A stretch of DNA of 64,000 nt from Chloroflexus aggregans DSM 9485 (GTDB lineage: Bacteria; Chloroflexota; Chloroflexia; Chloroflexales; Chloroflexaceae): contig NC_011831.1 of NCBI RefSeq assembly GCF_000021945.1, forward strand, positions 372,001 to 436,000, written 5' to 3'. The notes beneath the pieces were generated by a model. That model ran no database searches. It saw only the letters and a list, made by a program, of their open reading frames with translations, and was not told the DNA's origin. This document shows, piece after piece, positions 27,358 through 35,188 of the stretch; positions within the stretch are counted from its first letter, which is position 1; each line of letters starts with the position of its first letter. A program made the translations under genes and the position numbers.

Positions 27358-27969
27358 TCACCGATTGACGGTGATAGAAAACGCACAATGCGGCGCACCC
27401 ATTGCTCGACACGCGACTTCTTGAACGCGGATCCGGTCATTCACAACCAAGCGGAGTAGTCCCTCGAAGGCAGCGCGATAGTAGCTACAGACCGGATGGC
27501 TCGCACGCACCCCACGCGACTCAATGCTATCGGCCAGCGTCAACTGCCACGAAGGCTTGAAGGAATAACCAAACCGCCCACTGCCCGCAAATGTCCAGGC
27601 ATGTTGAGCAATCGCCGGAAGAAAGATGCGCAAGCCAAGACCGATAGGCACATGCGGCAAGATCAGCCGAATCGGTGTCGGTACGCGGTTGGTTGCAACG
27701 TAATGAGCCGTCAGTTCACCCGACCGGTCGAGCACCCGCATTGCTGCCGGCATACCAAGCCATGCGCGGAGATCGTGAATCAGGGCGCCAAACTCACTCT
27801 CAGGAAGCATATGATCGGGCATGCGTTCAAGCAAATCTGCCCGCCCGGTGCGACGGAGCCAGGCCGCTGTCTGCTCGGCTCCGTAGTGCTCCCGCAACGC
27901 AGCGACGGTCTGGATGATCGAGTTTGGTCCGATCTGGGCAATATCAGAAGCGTGCGCTACTTCTTGCAT
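27358..27969 (-). CDS. bchJ: BchJ, V4R-domain bacteriochlorophyll biosynthesis protein
   Basis: 203 residues, matching the size of BchJ. The C-terminal half is a V4R (4-vinyl reductase) domain, with HPVCSYYRAAFEGLLRLVVN and the conserved VQEVACRAMGAPHCAFSI, whose cysteines are typical. BchJ was first described as an 8-vinyl/4-vinyl reductase; later work on other phototrophs suggests it is an accessory or substrate-carrier protein rather than the reductase itself. Placement directly before bchE on the same strand supports a role in the same pathway. The N-terminus (GPNSIIQTVAALREHYG) also fits the family. Confidence 0.88.
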   Translation of the reverse strand: MQEVAHASDIAQIGPNSIIQTVAALREHYGAEQTAAWLRRTGRADLLERMPDHMLPESEFGALIHDLRAWLGMPAAMRVLDRSGELTAHYVATNRVPTPIRLILPHVPIGLGLRIFLPAIAQHAWTFAGSGRFGYSFKPSWQLTLADSIESRGVRASHPVCSYYRAAFEGLLRLVVNDRIRVQEVACRAMGAPHCAFSITVNR

Positions 27970-28107
27970 GGAATGCTCGCCATTGCCTGAGATGTCAACG
28001 TATGCTTTAAATGTAACATTTTTGTACTACACTGCTAGTTATGAGTTCTTCACGCAAAGTAAAAGCTGAGTAAAGAGAGGTGTGCAAATGGTAGACAAGA
28101 CGTGACA
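27970..28107. promoter_or_regulatory. bchJ upstream region with an AT-rich palindrome
   Basis: This gap between the bchJ start and the 152-bp repeats contains AAATGTAACATTT (28009-28021), a perfect 6-bp-arm palindrome with one central base. It is centred about 46 bases upstream of the bchJ ATG, where an operator or promoter would be expected. It does not match the TGT-N12-ACA PpsR/CrtJ consensus. I see no gene here. Confidence 0.4.
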
Positions 28108-28557
28108 CACGCCACCGGGAAGGAGTATCACCGCTATCGAGAAGACGGTTCAGGCGAACACACACGCGCTATCGCCGATTCGTCGGCAAGTGGTGGCCGC
28201 CTGGGATGGAACAACACGAGAAACTCGACGTTCCCGGTCGGACCGGTGATCGGGTAGCCCACGCCACCGGGAAGGATCATCACCCCCATCGAGAGGACGG
28301 TTCAGGCGAACACACACGCGCTATCGCCGATTCGCCGGTAACCGGTGGCCGCTTGGGATGGAACAACACGAGAAACTCGACGTTCCCCGCCGGACCGGTG
28401 ATCGGGCAGCCCACGTCACCGGGAAGGAGCATCACCCCTATCGAGAGGACGGTTCAGGCGAACACACACGCTCTATCGCCGATTCGCCGGTAACCGGTGG
28501 CCGCTTGGGATGGAACAACACGAGAAACTCGACGTTCCCCGCCGGACCGGTGATCGG
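28108..28557. repeat. 152-bp tandem repeat, three copies, derived from the tlyA 3' end
   Basis: Copies begin at 28108, 28260 and 28412, an exact 152-base period. The third copy includes the real 3' end of tlyA (stop at 28438). Read on the minus strand, each copy encodes the tlyA C-terminus ([20 protein letters not shown] and onward) followed by non-coding sequence. The copies nearest the gene are almost identical; the outermost (28108-28259) is the most diverged. Because 152 is not divisible by 3, the extra copies cannot extend the protein. With 27970-28107 this explains the 468 bases without a gene. Confidence 0.9.
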
Positions 28558-29232
28558 TGATCGCGTCAGACCGGCCGGGTTGAGCTGTTGAGTGACGGCA
28601 AACGCGACGACATCGCGGATCACCTGCGCATGCACTGCCGGGTCACGCACAACACCACCCTTACCGACGAGTTGGGGGCCAGCTTCAAACTGCGGCTTTA
28701 TCAGCGCCACAATCCACGCTTCCGGTGTGATCAACCGTTGTACGGCAGGTAAGACGAGGCGGAGAGAGATGAAACTAACATCGATCACGGCACAATCCGC
28801 GCGCATATTGTCGGGTAATGCCGTCAGGTAGCGAATATTGGTGCGTTCAAGGACGATCACCCGCGGATCATTGCGCAAGCGGTGGTCGAGAATACCATAG
28901 CCAACATCAATCGCCACCACCTGAGCAGCTCCACGCCGTAACAAGACATCGGTAAAGCCACCTGTGGATGCACCAACGTCAAGGGCGATCAAACCGGTCG
29001 GGTCAAGCTCGAATTGGTCAAGCGCATGGGCCAACTTGAAACCACCACGACTAACGTAAGGTAGGCCACTGCGCACCTCAATCTGGGCATCGGCGGCAAC
29101 TTGGGTTCCGGCTTTCGTTTGCACCTGCCCGTTTACCAACACCTGACCGGCCATAATCAGCGCCTGTGCTTTAGCGCGCGTCTCGGCCAAGCCACGCTCT
29201 ACCAGCAAGGTATCAAGCCGTTGCCGGGTCAT
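28438..29232 (-). CDS. tlyA: TlyA-family rRNA 2'-O-methyltransferase
   Basis: 264 residues from the ATG at 29232. An S4 RNA-binding domain covers residues 1-60 ([20 protein letters not shown], then [11 protein letters not shown]). An FtsJ-like SAM-dependent methyltransferase domain follows ([20 protein letters not shown], then [17 protein letters not shown]). TlyA enzymes methylate cytidine 2'-O positions in 16S and/or 23S rRNA; older records call them hemolysin A. The natural end [14 protein letters not shown] is followed by about 20 extra residues that arise within the 152-bp tandem repeat. It starts one base after the stop of the 113-residue gene. Confidence 0.93.
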   Translation of the reverse strand: MTRQRLDTLLVERGLAETRAKAQALIMAGQVLVNGQVQTKAGTQVAADAQIEVRSGLPYVSRGGFKLAHALDQFELDPTGLIALDVGASTGGFTDVLLRRGAAQVVAIDVGYGILDHRLRNDPRVIVLERTNIRYLTALPDNMRADCAVIDVSFISLRLVLPAVQRLITPEAWIVALIKPQFEAGPQLVGKGGVVRDPAVHAQVIRDVVAFAVTQQLNPAGLTRSPITGPAGNVEFLVLFHPKRPPVTGESAIERVCSPEPSSR

Positions 29233-29233
29233 G

Positions 29234-29575
29234 CTAGTCTTCCCGATGCAACTCAACTTCGAGGCGTGCAATTTCCTCTTCCAGCTCGGCCACCATCGCG
29301 CGTAGCCAGCCGGGTGGAGGGTTATGCGGATCGTGCAAATGGTTACGCAACATACGTAACTGATTCCGTCGCAACCGCAACTGTTCACGAATCGTCGCTT
29401 GTCGATCAATCGGCGGCGGCGAGGGTGGCAACGGCTGACCGGCCAGATAATCGGCGACTAATTCGGTCATAAGATCGTCAAGCTCTTGTCCACGCTCACG
29501 GAGCAGCCAGTAGAGCTGTTCACGCTGCGCTTCGGTCAGCCTGATCCGAGTTGGTATCGTGTAGTGCCCACTCAT
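29234..29575 (-). CDS. Small coiled-coil protein of unknown function
   Basis: 113 residues. The N-terminal part, [20 protein letters not shown], and following helix look like a short helical module. A Pro-rich break ([10 protein letters not shown]) separates it from a predicted coiled coil ([18 protein letters not shown] ... [15 protein letters not shown]) rich in Leu, Glu and Arg. I do not recognise a family. It is directly upstream of tlyA with a single base between stop and start, so the two are co-transcribed and probably translationally coupled. Confidence 0.7.
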   Translation of the reverse strand: MSGHYTIPTRIRLTEAQREQLYWLLRERGQELDDLMTELVADYLAGQPLPPSPPPIDRQATIREQLRLRRNQLRMLRNHLHDPHNPPPGWLRAMVAELEEEIARLEVELHRED

Positions 29576-29674
29576 GGTTACGCATTATACCGAATAGGTG
29601 AGGAAAGAGCGACGGAACAACCGCTGTACGGCCAACCCGATGGAACCCCCCTGTACGGCCGGATTGATCTGAAA

Positions 29675-30184
29675 TTACATCAGTGGGCGCCATTGGCGCA
29701 ACTGGGTAAAGAAGCGTATCACCATTTCTGTGTGCAGGGGAAACGCCAATTCAACCGGTGAGGTAATGATGACCCGTTCCGCCGCTTCACTATTTGGCAA
29801 AAACGCCGGTAAATCTGTGCTCGACAATTGTGGCCCGATACCAAACACCAACAGATAACCATCGGGGGTACTACGAGCCGCGAAATCACCGATCAGTGCC
29901 GGATCGACCTCCACGCCCGCTTCCTCATACAGTTCGCGAGCTGCGGCCTCTTGCCATCGCTCGCCCATCTCGATAAAACCACCGGGTAATGCCAATTGTC
30001 CACGACGTGGGTAAGCGGCCCGCCGAATCAAGAGTAGACCATCATCAACCGGCTGTAATAACAACACAACCGGTAACGGATTACGGTAGGTTGTACTGCC
30101 GCAATTGGCGCAAATCCGCGGCCACGGCTGGTGCTCGGCGAACGGATGACCGCAAAATGAACAGAACGAGTGTTGACGATACAT
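29675..30184 (-). CDS. Nudix hydrolase with N-terminal zinc ribbon
   Basis: 169 residues. A zinc ribbon (CSFC at 8-11 and CANC near 25-28) precedes a Nudix domain with a complete Nudix box (GFIEMGERWQEAAARELYEE then AGV). This arrangement resembles the second half of NudC NADH pyrophosphatase, and similar stand-alone proteins are usually annotated as ADP-ribose or NADH pyrophosphatases. The substrate remains uncertain because the NudC SQPWPFPxS signature is not seen. It is one of three Nudix proteins in the window. Confidence 0.85.
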   Translation of the reverse strand: MYRQHSFCSFCGHPFAEHQPWPRICANCGSTTYRNPLPVVLLLQPVDDGLLLIRRAAYPRRGQLALPGGFIEMGERWQEAAARELYEEAGVEVDPALIGDFAARSTPDGYLLVFGIGPQLSSTDLPAFLPNSEAAERVIITSPVELAFPLHTEMVIRFFTQLRQWRPLM

Positions 30185-30243
30185 GACTTCCTGTGCAACG
30201 ACCGACGGTTCTCACAAGAGCTTTAGTATAACATAAAACTGCC

Positions 30244-31338
30244 TCAACTCACGATTGATTGATCACCGTCGGCGTTGCTGTTAGCTGACGACACCTGGGG
30301 GCGTTGCCAGGTTTGTTGGAGAGCAACCGACTCGGTCGTTCCTGCTTCGTGCTCGATCAAGCAACGGTCAAATGCCGAACGCAGTGTTGTCTCATCGAGC
30401 TGGCCCGGCAAGCCGATAAAGACCATCTGTGTCTGCGGTGGCTGATTGCCCCATGGCTCACCAACCGTGACCTGCACACGCGATCCGACCAATTGCAATA
30501 CCGCTCGACGCTGCGGTACTTCGGCAAGATAGACTAATCCCTTCGCACGAAAGATCGCCGGCGGTAAGTCAAGAATCACGCGCCGAAACGCATGGAGTGT
30601 AAACGGTTGATCGGCAACATAGCTCCACGTTGCAAATGCAGAGCCGTGGTCGTGGTCGTGGTCGTGATGATCATGGTCGTGATGGTCGGATTCCGCAGCG
30701 ACAACGAGATGCGGGAGTGGCATACGATGTTGCAACCGGCCCACATCTAAGAGCAAACGCAGCGGTACATCGGCATACATCGCCGGCAGAATACGCGCCT
30801 GTGGGACAATCCGCCGCACCCATGCTTCAAGCTCGGTTAACTGATCGGACGGCACGAGATCAATTTTGTTAAGCACGACAATATCAGCAGCGCTGATTTG
30901 TTCGACAATCAACGACTCATACGAGGGTTGCCGGTGTACATACTCGGCATCAATAACCGTGATCACGCTATCGAGGCGGAAATAGGTGCGTAGCTCCGGT
31001 AGCAGGAAGGTATCGGCAATTGCCCACGGATCACTTACGCCACTTGCCTCAATAATCAGATACTCTGGCGGCTGTGGTCTTTCTAACAAGGTAAATGCTG
31101 TCTGGAGTAGATCATCGCGGATCGTACAGCAGACGCACCCGTTTGCCAAGGAGATCGTTTCACTCTCGACATCAATTACGAGCTGCGCGTCGATATTGAT
31201 CGAACCAAAATCGTTGACGAGAACGGCAACCCGCAAGCCATGATCGGCTTTCAAGATGCGATTGAGCAACGTCGTCTTCCCGGCACCGAGAAAGCCGGTC
31301 AGAATAGTTACCGGAATTGGTTGCTGAGGCACTTCCAT
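30244..31338 (-). CDS. CobW/COG0523 GTPase, putative metal chaperone
   Basis: 364 residues from the ATG at 31338, with AGGAATGATGGA just upstream as ribosome-binding region. The G domain shows Walker A GFLGAGKTT at 15-23, the metal-binding CxCC (CVCC, 68-71), EASGVSDP and NKID. A histidine/aspartate-rich loop (about 216-232: HHDHDHHDHDHDHG) is typical of zinc- or cobalt-handling members. The CobW C-terminal domain follows. COG0523 GTPases deliver zinc or other metals to client proteins. It follows fmdB, a zinc-ribbon gene, by 20 bases. A palindrome upstream of fmdB may regulate both. Confidence 0.9.
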   Translation of the reverse strand: MEVPQQPIPVTILTGFLGAGKTTLLNRILKADHGLRVAVLVNDFGSINIDAQLVIDVESETISLANGCVCCTIRDDLLQTAFTLLERPQPPEYLIIEASGVSDPWAIADTFLLPELRTYFRLDSVITVIDAEYVHRQPSYESLIVEQISAADIVVLNKIDLVPSDQLTELEAWVRRIVPQARILPAMYADVPLRLLLDVGRLQHRMPLPHLVVAAESDHHDHDHHDHDHDHGSAFATWSYVADQPFTLHAFRRVILDLPPAIFRAKGLVYLAEVPQRRAVLQLVGSRVQVTVGEPWGNQPPQTQMVFIGLPGQLDETTLRSAFDRCLIEHEAGTTESVALQQTWQRPQVSSANSNADGDQSIVS

Positions 31339-31358
31339 TCCATCATTCCTTTCATGGA

Positions 31359-31595
31359 TTATGAACGCCGACGCGGCCGGCAACACGAACAGTCAAGACC
31401 ATGGACAACCCGCGCGATCTGCGCCGGAGTAGCGTATACCGGCTCTGCTTGGCGGCGTGTGTGAAAGGTGCTGATGACCCGTGTACACCATCCGTGACAA
31501 ATAGGGCATTCAACCGGTATGTCGGCTTGCCATGCAGGACGCAGCTCTTCCAGCTCGATGTCGCATTCGGGGCATTCGTAGACGTAGATTGGCAT
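31359..31595 (-). CDS. FmdB-type zinc-ribbon protein
   Basis: 78 residues. It begins MPIYVYECPECDIELEELRP, with the first Cys pair CPEC, and has the second pair CPIC near residue 30, the FmdB/CxxC-CxxC regulatory-protein ribbon. The C-terminus adds an unusual CSCC cluster just before RPRRRS. Function of FmdB proteins is poorly defined; the name comes from formamidase operons. First gene of a likely two-gene unit with the CobW GTPase. Confidence 0.85.
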   Translation of the reverse strand: MPIYVYECPECDIELEELRPAWQADIPVECPICHGWCTRVISTFHTRRQAEPVYATPAQIARVVHGLDCSCCRPRRRS

Positions 31596-31626
31596 AGGCG
31601 TCTCTATAGTAGGCGACGGATTAATT

Positions 31627-31655
31627 TATTGAGATAATATATCATTTACTCAATA
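31627..31655. promoter_or_regulatory. 29-bp imperfect palindrome upstream of fmdB-cobW
   Basis: TATTGAG (31627-31633) and CTCAATA (31649-31655) flank an AT-rich core that contains GATAATATATC (31633-31643); 10 of 14 base pairs match across the dyad. It lies 32-60 bases before the fmdB ATG, read on the minus strand, where a metal-responsive repressor could block transcription. The AT-rich, Fur/Zur-like look together with a COG0523 gene suggests a Zur-type site. This is inference only. Confidence 0.45.
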
Positions 31656-31710
31656 GTGTCAATCGTTTCTTTCACGCCCACCCTGCGTTCTCCTCAGTAT
31701 TCTCCCTTTC

Positions 31711-33475
31711 CCCCCGCCCCCGTCGGCAATCCGGTGGGTTGGCATGCGCCCCGCCCCCGTCGGCAATCCGGTGGGTTGGCATACGCCCCCGCCCCCGTCG
31801 GCAATCCGGTGGGTTGGCATGCGCCCCCGCCCCCGTCGGCAATCCGGTGGATTGGCATGCGCCCCCGCCCCCGTCGGCAATCCGGTGGGTTGGCATGCGC
31901 CCCCGCCCCCGTCGGCAATCCGGTGGGTTGGCATGCGCCCCCGCCCCCGTCGGCAATCCGGTGGGTTGGCATACGCCCCCGCCCCCGTCGGCAATCCGGT
32001 GGGTTGGCATGCGCCCCCGCCCCCGTCGGCAATCCGGTGGGTTGGCATGCGCCCCCGCCCCCGTCGGCAATCCGGTGGGTTGGCATACGCCCCCGCCCCC
32101 GTCGGCAATCCGGTGGATTGGCATGCGCCCCGCCCCCGTCGGCAATCCGGTGGGTTGGCATGCGCCCCCGCCCCCGTCGGCAATCCGGTGGATTGGCATG
32201 CGCCCCGCCCCCGTCGGCAATCCGGTGGGTTGGCATACGCCCCCGCCCCCGTCGGCAATCCGGTGGGTTGGCATGCGCCCCCGCCCCCGTCGGCAATCCG
32301 GTGGGTTGGCATGCGCCCCCGCCCCCGTCGGCAATCCGGTGGGTTGGCATGCGCCCCCGCCCCCGTCGGCAATCCGGTGGGTTGGCATGCGCCCCCGCCC
32401 CCGTCGGCAATCCGGTGGATTGGCATACACCCCGCCCCCGTCGGCAATCCGGTGGGTTGGCATGCGCCCCGCCCCCGTCGGCAATCCGGTGGGTTGGCAT
32501 GCGCCCCGCCCCCGTCGGCAATCCGGTGGGTTGGCATGCGCCCCGCCCCCGTCGGCAATCCGGTGGGTTGGCATGCGCCCCGCCCCCGTCGGCAATCCGG
32601 TGGGTTGGCATACGCCCCCGCCCCCGTCGGCAATCCGGTGGGTTGGCATGCGCCCCCGCCCCCGTCGGCAATCCGGTGGGTTGGCATGCGCCCCCGCCCC
32701 CGTCGGCAATCCGGTGGGTTGGCATGCGCCCCCGCCCCCCTCGGCAATCCGGTGGGTTGGCATACGCCCCCGCCCCCGTCGGCAATCCGGTGGGTTGGCA
32801 TGCGCCCCCGCCCCCGTCGGCAATCCGGTGGATTGGCATGCGCCCCGCCCCCGTCGGCAATCCGGTGGGTTGGCATACGCCCCCGCCCCCGTCGGCAATC
32901 CGGTGGGTTGGCATGCGCCCCCGCCCCCGTCGGCAATCCGGTGGGTTGGCATGCGCCCCCGCCCCCGTCGGCAATCCGGTGGGTTGGCATGCGCCCCCGC
33001 CCCCGTCGGCAATCCGGTGGGTTGGCATGCGCCCCCGCCCCCGTCGGCAATCCGGTGGATTGGCATACACCCCGCCCCCGTCGGCAATCCGGTGGGTTGG
33101 CATGCGCCCCGCCCCCGTCGGCAATCCGGTGGGTTGGCATGCGCCCCCGCCCCCGTCGGCAATCCGGTGGGTTGGCATGCGCCCCGCCCCCGTCGGCAAT
33201 CCGGTGGGTTGGCATGCGCCCCGCCCCCGTCGGCAATCCGGTGGGTTGGCATACGCCCCCGCCCCCGTCGGCAATCCGGTGGGTTGGCATGCGCCCCGCC
33301 CCCGTCGGCAATCCGGTGGGTTGGCATACGCCCCCGCCCCCGTCGGCAATCCGGTGGGTTGGCATGCGCCCCCGCCCCCGTCGGCAATCCGGTGGGTTGG
33401 CATGCGCCCCCGCCCCCGTCGGCAATCCGGTGGGTTGGCATGCGCCCCCGCCCCCGTCGGCAATCCGGTGGGTTG
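31711..33475. repeat. Minisatellite: 46 tandem 37/38-bp units
   Basis: The unit begins CGGCAATCCGGTGG, continues GTTGGCATGCGCC and ends in CCCGCCCCCGT. From 31724 to 33457 I count 46 full units: 32 of 38 bases (five C's after GCG) and 14 of 37 bases (four C's), totalling 1734 bases. A partial unit lies at each end. Variants are limited to a few positions: GGGTTGG or GGATTGG, CATGCG, CATACG or CATACA, and the C-run length. All frames on both strands are open because the unit lacks stops and is not a multiple of 3; I regard those frames as non-coding. The G-rich minus strand could form G-quadruplexes. With flanks, this fills the gap 31596-33569. Confidence 0.95.
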
Positions 33476-33503
33476 TAGGGGCACAGCGGCGCTGTGCCCC
33501 TAC
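33475..33503. repeat. GTAG...CTAC palindrome abutting the minisatellite
   Basis: A perfect inverted repeat with 13-bp arms GTAGGGGCACAGC (33475-33487) and GCTGTGCCCCTAC (33491-33503) and a 3-base loop. Its first base is the last base of the minisatellite's terminal partial unit. It belongs to the same GTAG-bordered palindrome class as 8671-8700. It may also serve as a boundary or terminator ahead of the peroxidase gene. Confidence 0.8.
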
Positions 33504-33519
33504 ATTGGGGTTTGGGGGA

Positions 33520-33525
33520 TATAAT
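33520..33525 (+). promoter_or_regulatory. Candidate -10 box of the glutathione peroxidase gene
   Basis: A consensus TATAAT lies 45 bases before the peroxidase start, just after the palindrome. No clear -35 box is seen at the right distance, since that position is occupied by the palindrome's right arm and a G-rich run. Confidence 0.45.
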
Positions 33526-33569
33526 AGTAAAATATCGCTATTCACTATCAAAGCTAAAGGAGCAACGTC

Positions 33570-34067
33570 ATGTCGGTTTATCAATTTACCGCCCAACGCA
33601 TTGACGGCACTCTGCAACCGCTCTCCGAATATCGCGGGCAAGTGCTATTGATCGTCAACGTCGCCAGTATGTGTGGACTTAGCCCACAATATGCCGGTTT
33701 AGAACAGCTCTATCGTCGCTACCGCGATCAAGGGTTTGCCGTCCTGGGCTTTCCGAGCAACCAGTTTATGCAAGAACCGGGCAGCAACGAAGCAATTGCC
33801 GAGTTCTGCGAACGAACCTATCAGGTAACGTTCCCGCTTTTCGCAAAAGTTGACGTGAACGGCCCAAATGAGCATCCCTTGTTTGCCTATCTCAAGCGTC
33901 AGCAGCCGGGCTTATTTGGCAGTACGGCAATCAAGTGGAATTTCACCAAGTTTCTCGTTGATCGAAACGGCAAACCATACCGACGCTACGCTCCAACCGA
34001 TTTGCCTTCGGTGATCGAAAACGATATTGTTGCGCTTTTGCGTCAACAACCTGCAACGGTAGGATAA
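33570..34067 (+). CDS. Glutathione-peroxidase-family thiol peroxidase
   Basis: 165 residues. The catalytic elements are NVASMCGLSP with the peroxidatic Cys at 35 (Cys, not selenocysteine), LGFPSNQF with the catalytic Gln, and KWNFTKFLVDRNG with the catalytic Trp and Asn. Non-metazoan Cys-GPx enzymes usually draw electrons from thioredoxin rather than glutathione. The second cysteine near residue 87 (AEFCERTYQVTFPLF) is in the place of the resolving Cys of thioredoxin-dependent members. A cytoplasmic location is likely because no signal peptide is present. A purine-rich AAAGGAGCA ribosome-binding site precedes it. Confidence 0.93.
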   Translation: MSVYQFTAQRIDGTLQPLSEYRGQVLLIVNVASMCGLSPQYAGLEQLYRRYRDQGFAVLGFPSNQFMQEPGSNEAIAEFCERTYQVTFPLFAKVDVNGPNEHPLFAYLKRQQPGLFGSTAIKWNFTKFLVDRNGKPYRRYAPTDLPSVIENDIVALLRQQPATVG

Positions 34068-34542
34068 ACGACGCCCAAAACCCGACGTAACAAGTTTCGA
34101 GTGCGGTGTGGTACGGCGTATTGTAAGCGAGGTGTATTTGCCTCGCACACCACATCCTCATGCCACCTATGTCGTTAACCTCGCCTGACTTCAGCCCACC
34201 GTGGTGTGCGATAGGGTAACTGCGTGCCAGACCTGCGGTGGGTTGAAGCCGTCGCCTGCCCCATGCCAGCCCCCCTGTGGTGTGCGATAGGGTAACTGCG
34301 TGCCAGACCTGCGGTGCGACGTGCGACAGCGGTCTGTCCCGTTCCATCCTTCCCTACGATTTGCGCCTACTTCGAGTAAGAGCAACAGAGCGAACCGGTT
34401 CATCACACCACGGCTTTGAAACGGTGTCTATCTCTAACCAACCTGATCAACTATTAACCATACCTGATAGCGAAACGCGGTATGATACATCAAAACAATC
34501 GCCTGCTATTACCTATCAAATAACCTAACAGGATAGAGGATC
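34068..34542. repeat. 475-base gene-free gap with a 40-bp direct repeat
   Basis: A 40-base sequence beginning GTGGTGTGCGATAGGGTAAC occurs at 34201-34240 and again, without change, at 34277-34316, a 76-base spacing. A hairpin GCGAGG (34127-34132) with CCTCGC (34141-34146) lies after the peroxidase gene and could be its terminator. TATGAT at 34481-34486 may be the -10 box for the Nudix gene. Nothing here looks coding. Confidence 0.75.
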
Positions 34543-34959
34543 ATGCGACCAATTCGGGGTGTAGGCGCCGTCGTATACCGAATAAAACCCGACGGCACCA
34601 TTGAGATACTGCTCATCCGTAAACGGAAAGGGTGGTGGTCATTACCGAAAGGCAAGCTCAAATCGAACGAACCACCACTGACGGCAATTGTGCGCGAAGT
34701 ATGGGAAGAGACCCACGTGAGTGCTGAAGTCATCGATGTGATCGGAAGTGTCGATTATGTAATCAGCGAACCCAAGGGTGAGCAGCGTAAAATTGTTGAT
34801 TACTACTTGCTGCGTGCCTGCAAAGGACGTGCCCGTCCGTGCGGCGGCGACGAGCAGATTGTTGATGTCGAGTGGGTACCGTTAGCCAAAGCCCTTGAAC
34901 GGTTGCACCGACCACGCTTGAAAGCGATCGTCCGGGCGGCTCAGTCACTCTTTAGCTGA
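34543..34959 (+). CDS. Nudix hydrolase
   Basis: 138 residues, a single Nudix domain. The box reads PKGKLKSNEPPLTAIVREVW then EETHV; all acidic metal ligands (REVWEE) are kept, but the glycine normally following is replaced by histidine. The PKGK start is characteristic of diadenosine polyphosphate or diphosphoinositol-type Nudix enzymes and of MutT-like proteins from phototrophic bacteria. The substrate is not determined by sequence. It stands alone between non-coding regions. Confidence 0.85.
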   Translation: MRPIRGVGAVVYRIKPDGTIEILLIRKRKGWWSLPKGKLKSNEPPLTAIVREVWEETHVSAEVIDVIGSVDYVISEPKGEQRKIVDYYLLRACKGRARPCGGDEQIVDVEWVPLAKALERLHRPRLKAIVRAAQSLFS

Positions 34960-35054
34960 GCGGACAATACCGCTCCCTTTCATCAAGTGGTCTGCACGAC
35001 CAATTTCCAAGTGATTCAGCTGTTATGCACAGGCACCATTCCTGACCGGCGTGC

Positions 35055-35060
35055 TATAAT
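35055..35060 (+). promoter_or_regulatory. Extended -10 promoter of the 147-residue protein gene
   Basis: TGCTATAAT gives an extended -10 (TGn-TATAAT) with the hexamer at 35055-35060. The start codon of the downstream gene is at 35189, leaving an untranslated leader of roughly 120 bases that shows no evident riboswitch. No strong -35 is present. Confidence 0.5.
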
Positions 35061-35188
35061 GTGAGCAGATAGCACGTTGTGAAGTCTACTCATCTATCCG
35101 TCATCACTAAACGATTACACTACCATTTACGTCCCCAACAGCGTAACAATATATCAAGCAGGACCTCAGTGGGAAGGAATAATCTACC

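Noticed and set aside
28009-28021. PpsR/CrtJ site upstream of bchJ
   Set aside because: The spacing between TGT and ACA does not match the N12 consensus in either direction.
28206-28591. Two plus-strand frames in the 152-bp repeats
   Set aside because: They are the antisense of tlyA-derived repeats and have no family resemblance.
31711-33475. Possible CRISPR array
   Set aside because: There are no variable spacers and no cas genes; the units are contiguous and nearly identical.
31656-33651. Several 580-660-residue open frames on both strands across the minisatellite
   Set aside because: All six frames translate the same short DNA unit; the period is not a multiple of 3 and there are no stop codons in the unit. 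This gives open frames without coding constraint.
34068-34542. A short protein or tRNA gene in the gap
   Set aside because: I found no start with a ribosome-binding site or a tRNA-like T-loop; only a direct repeat and a hairpin are visible.
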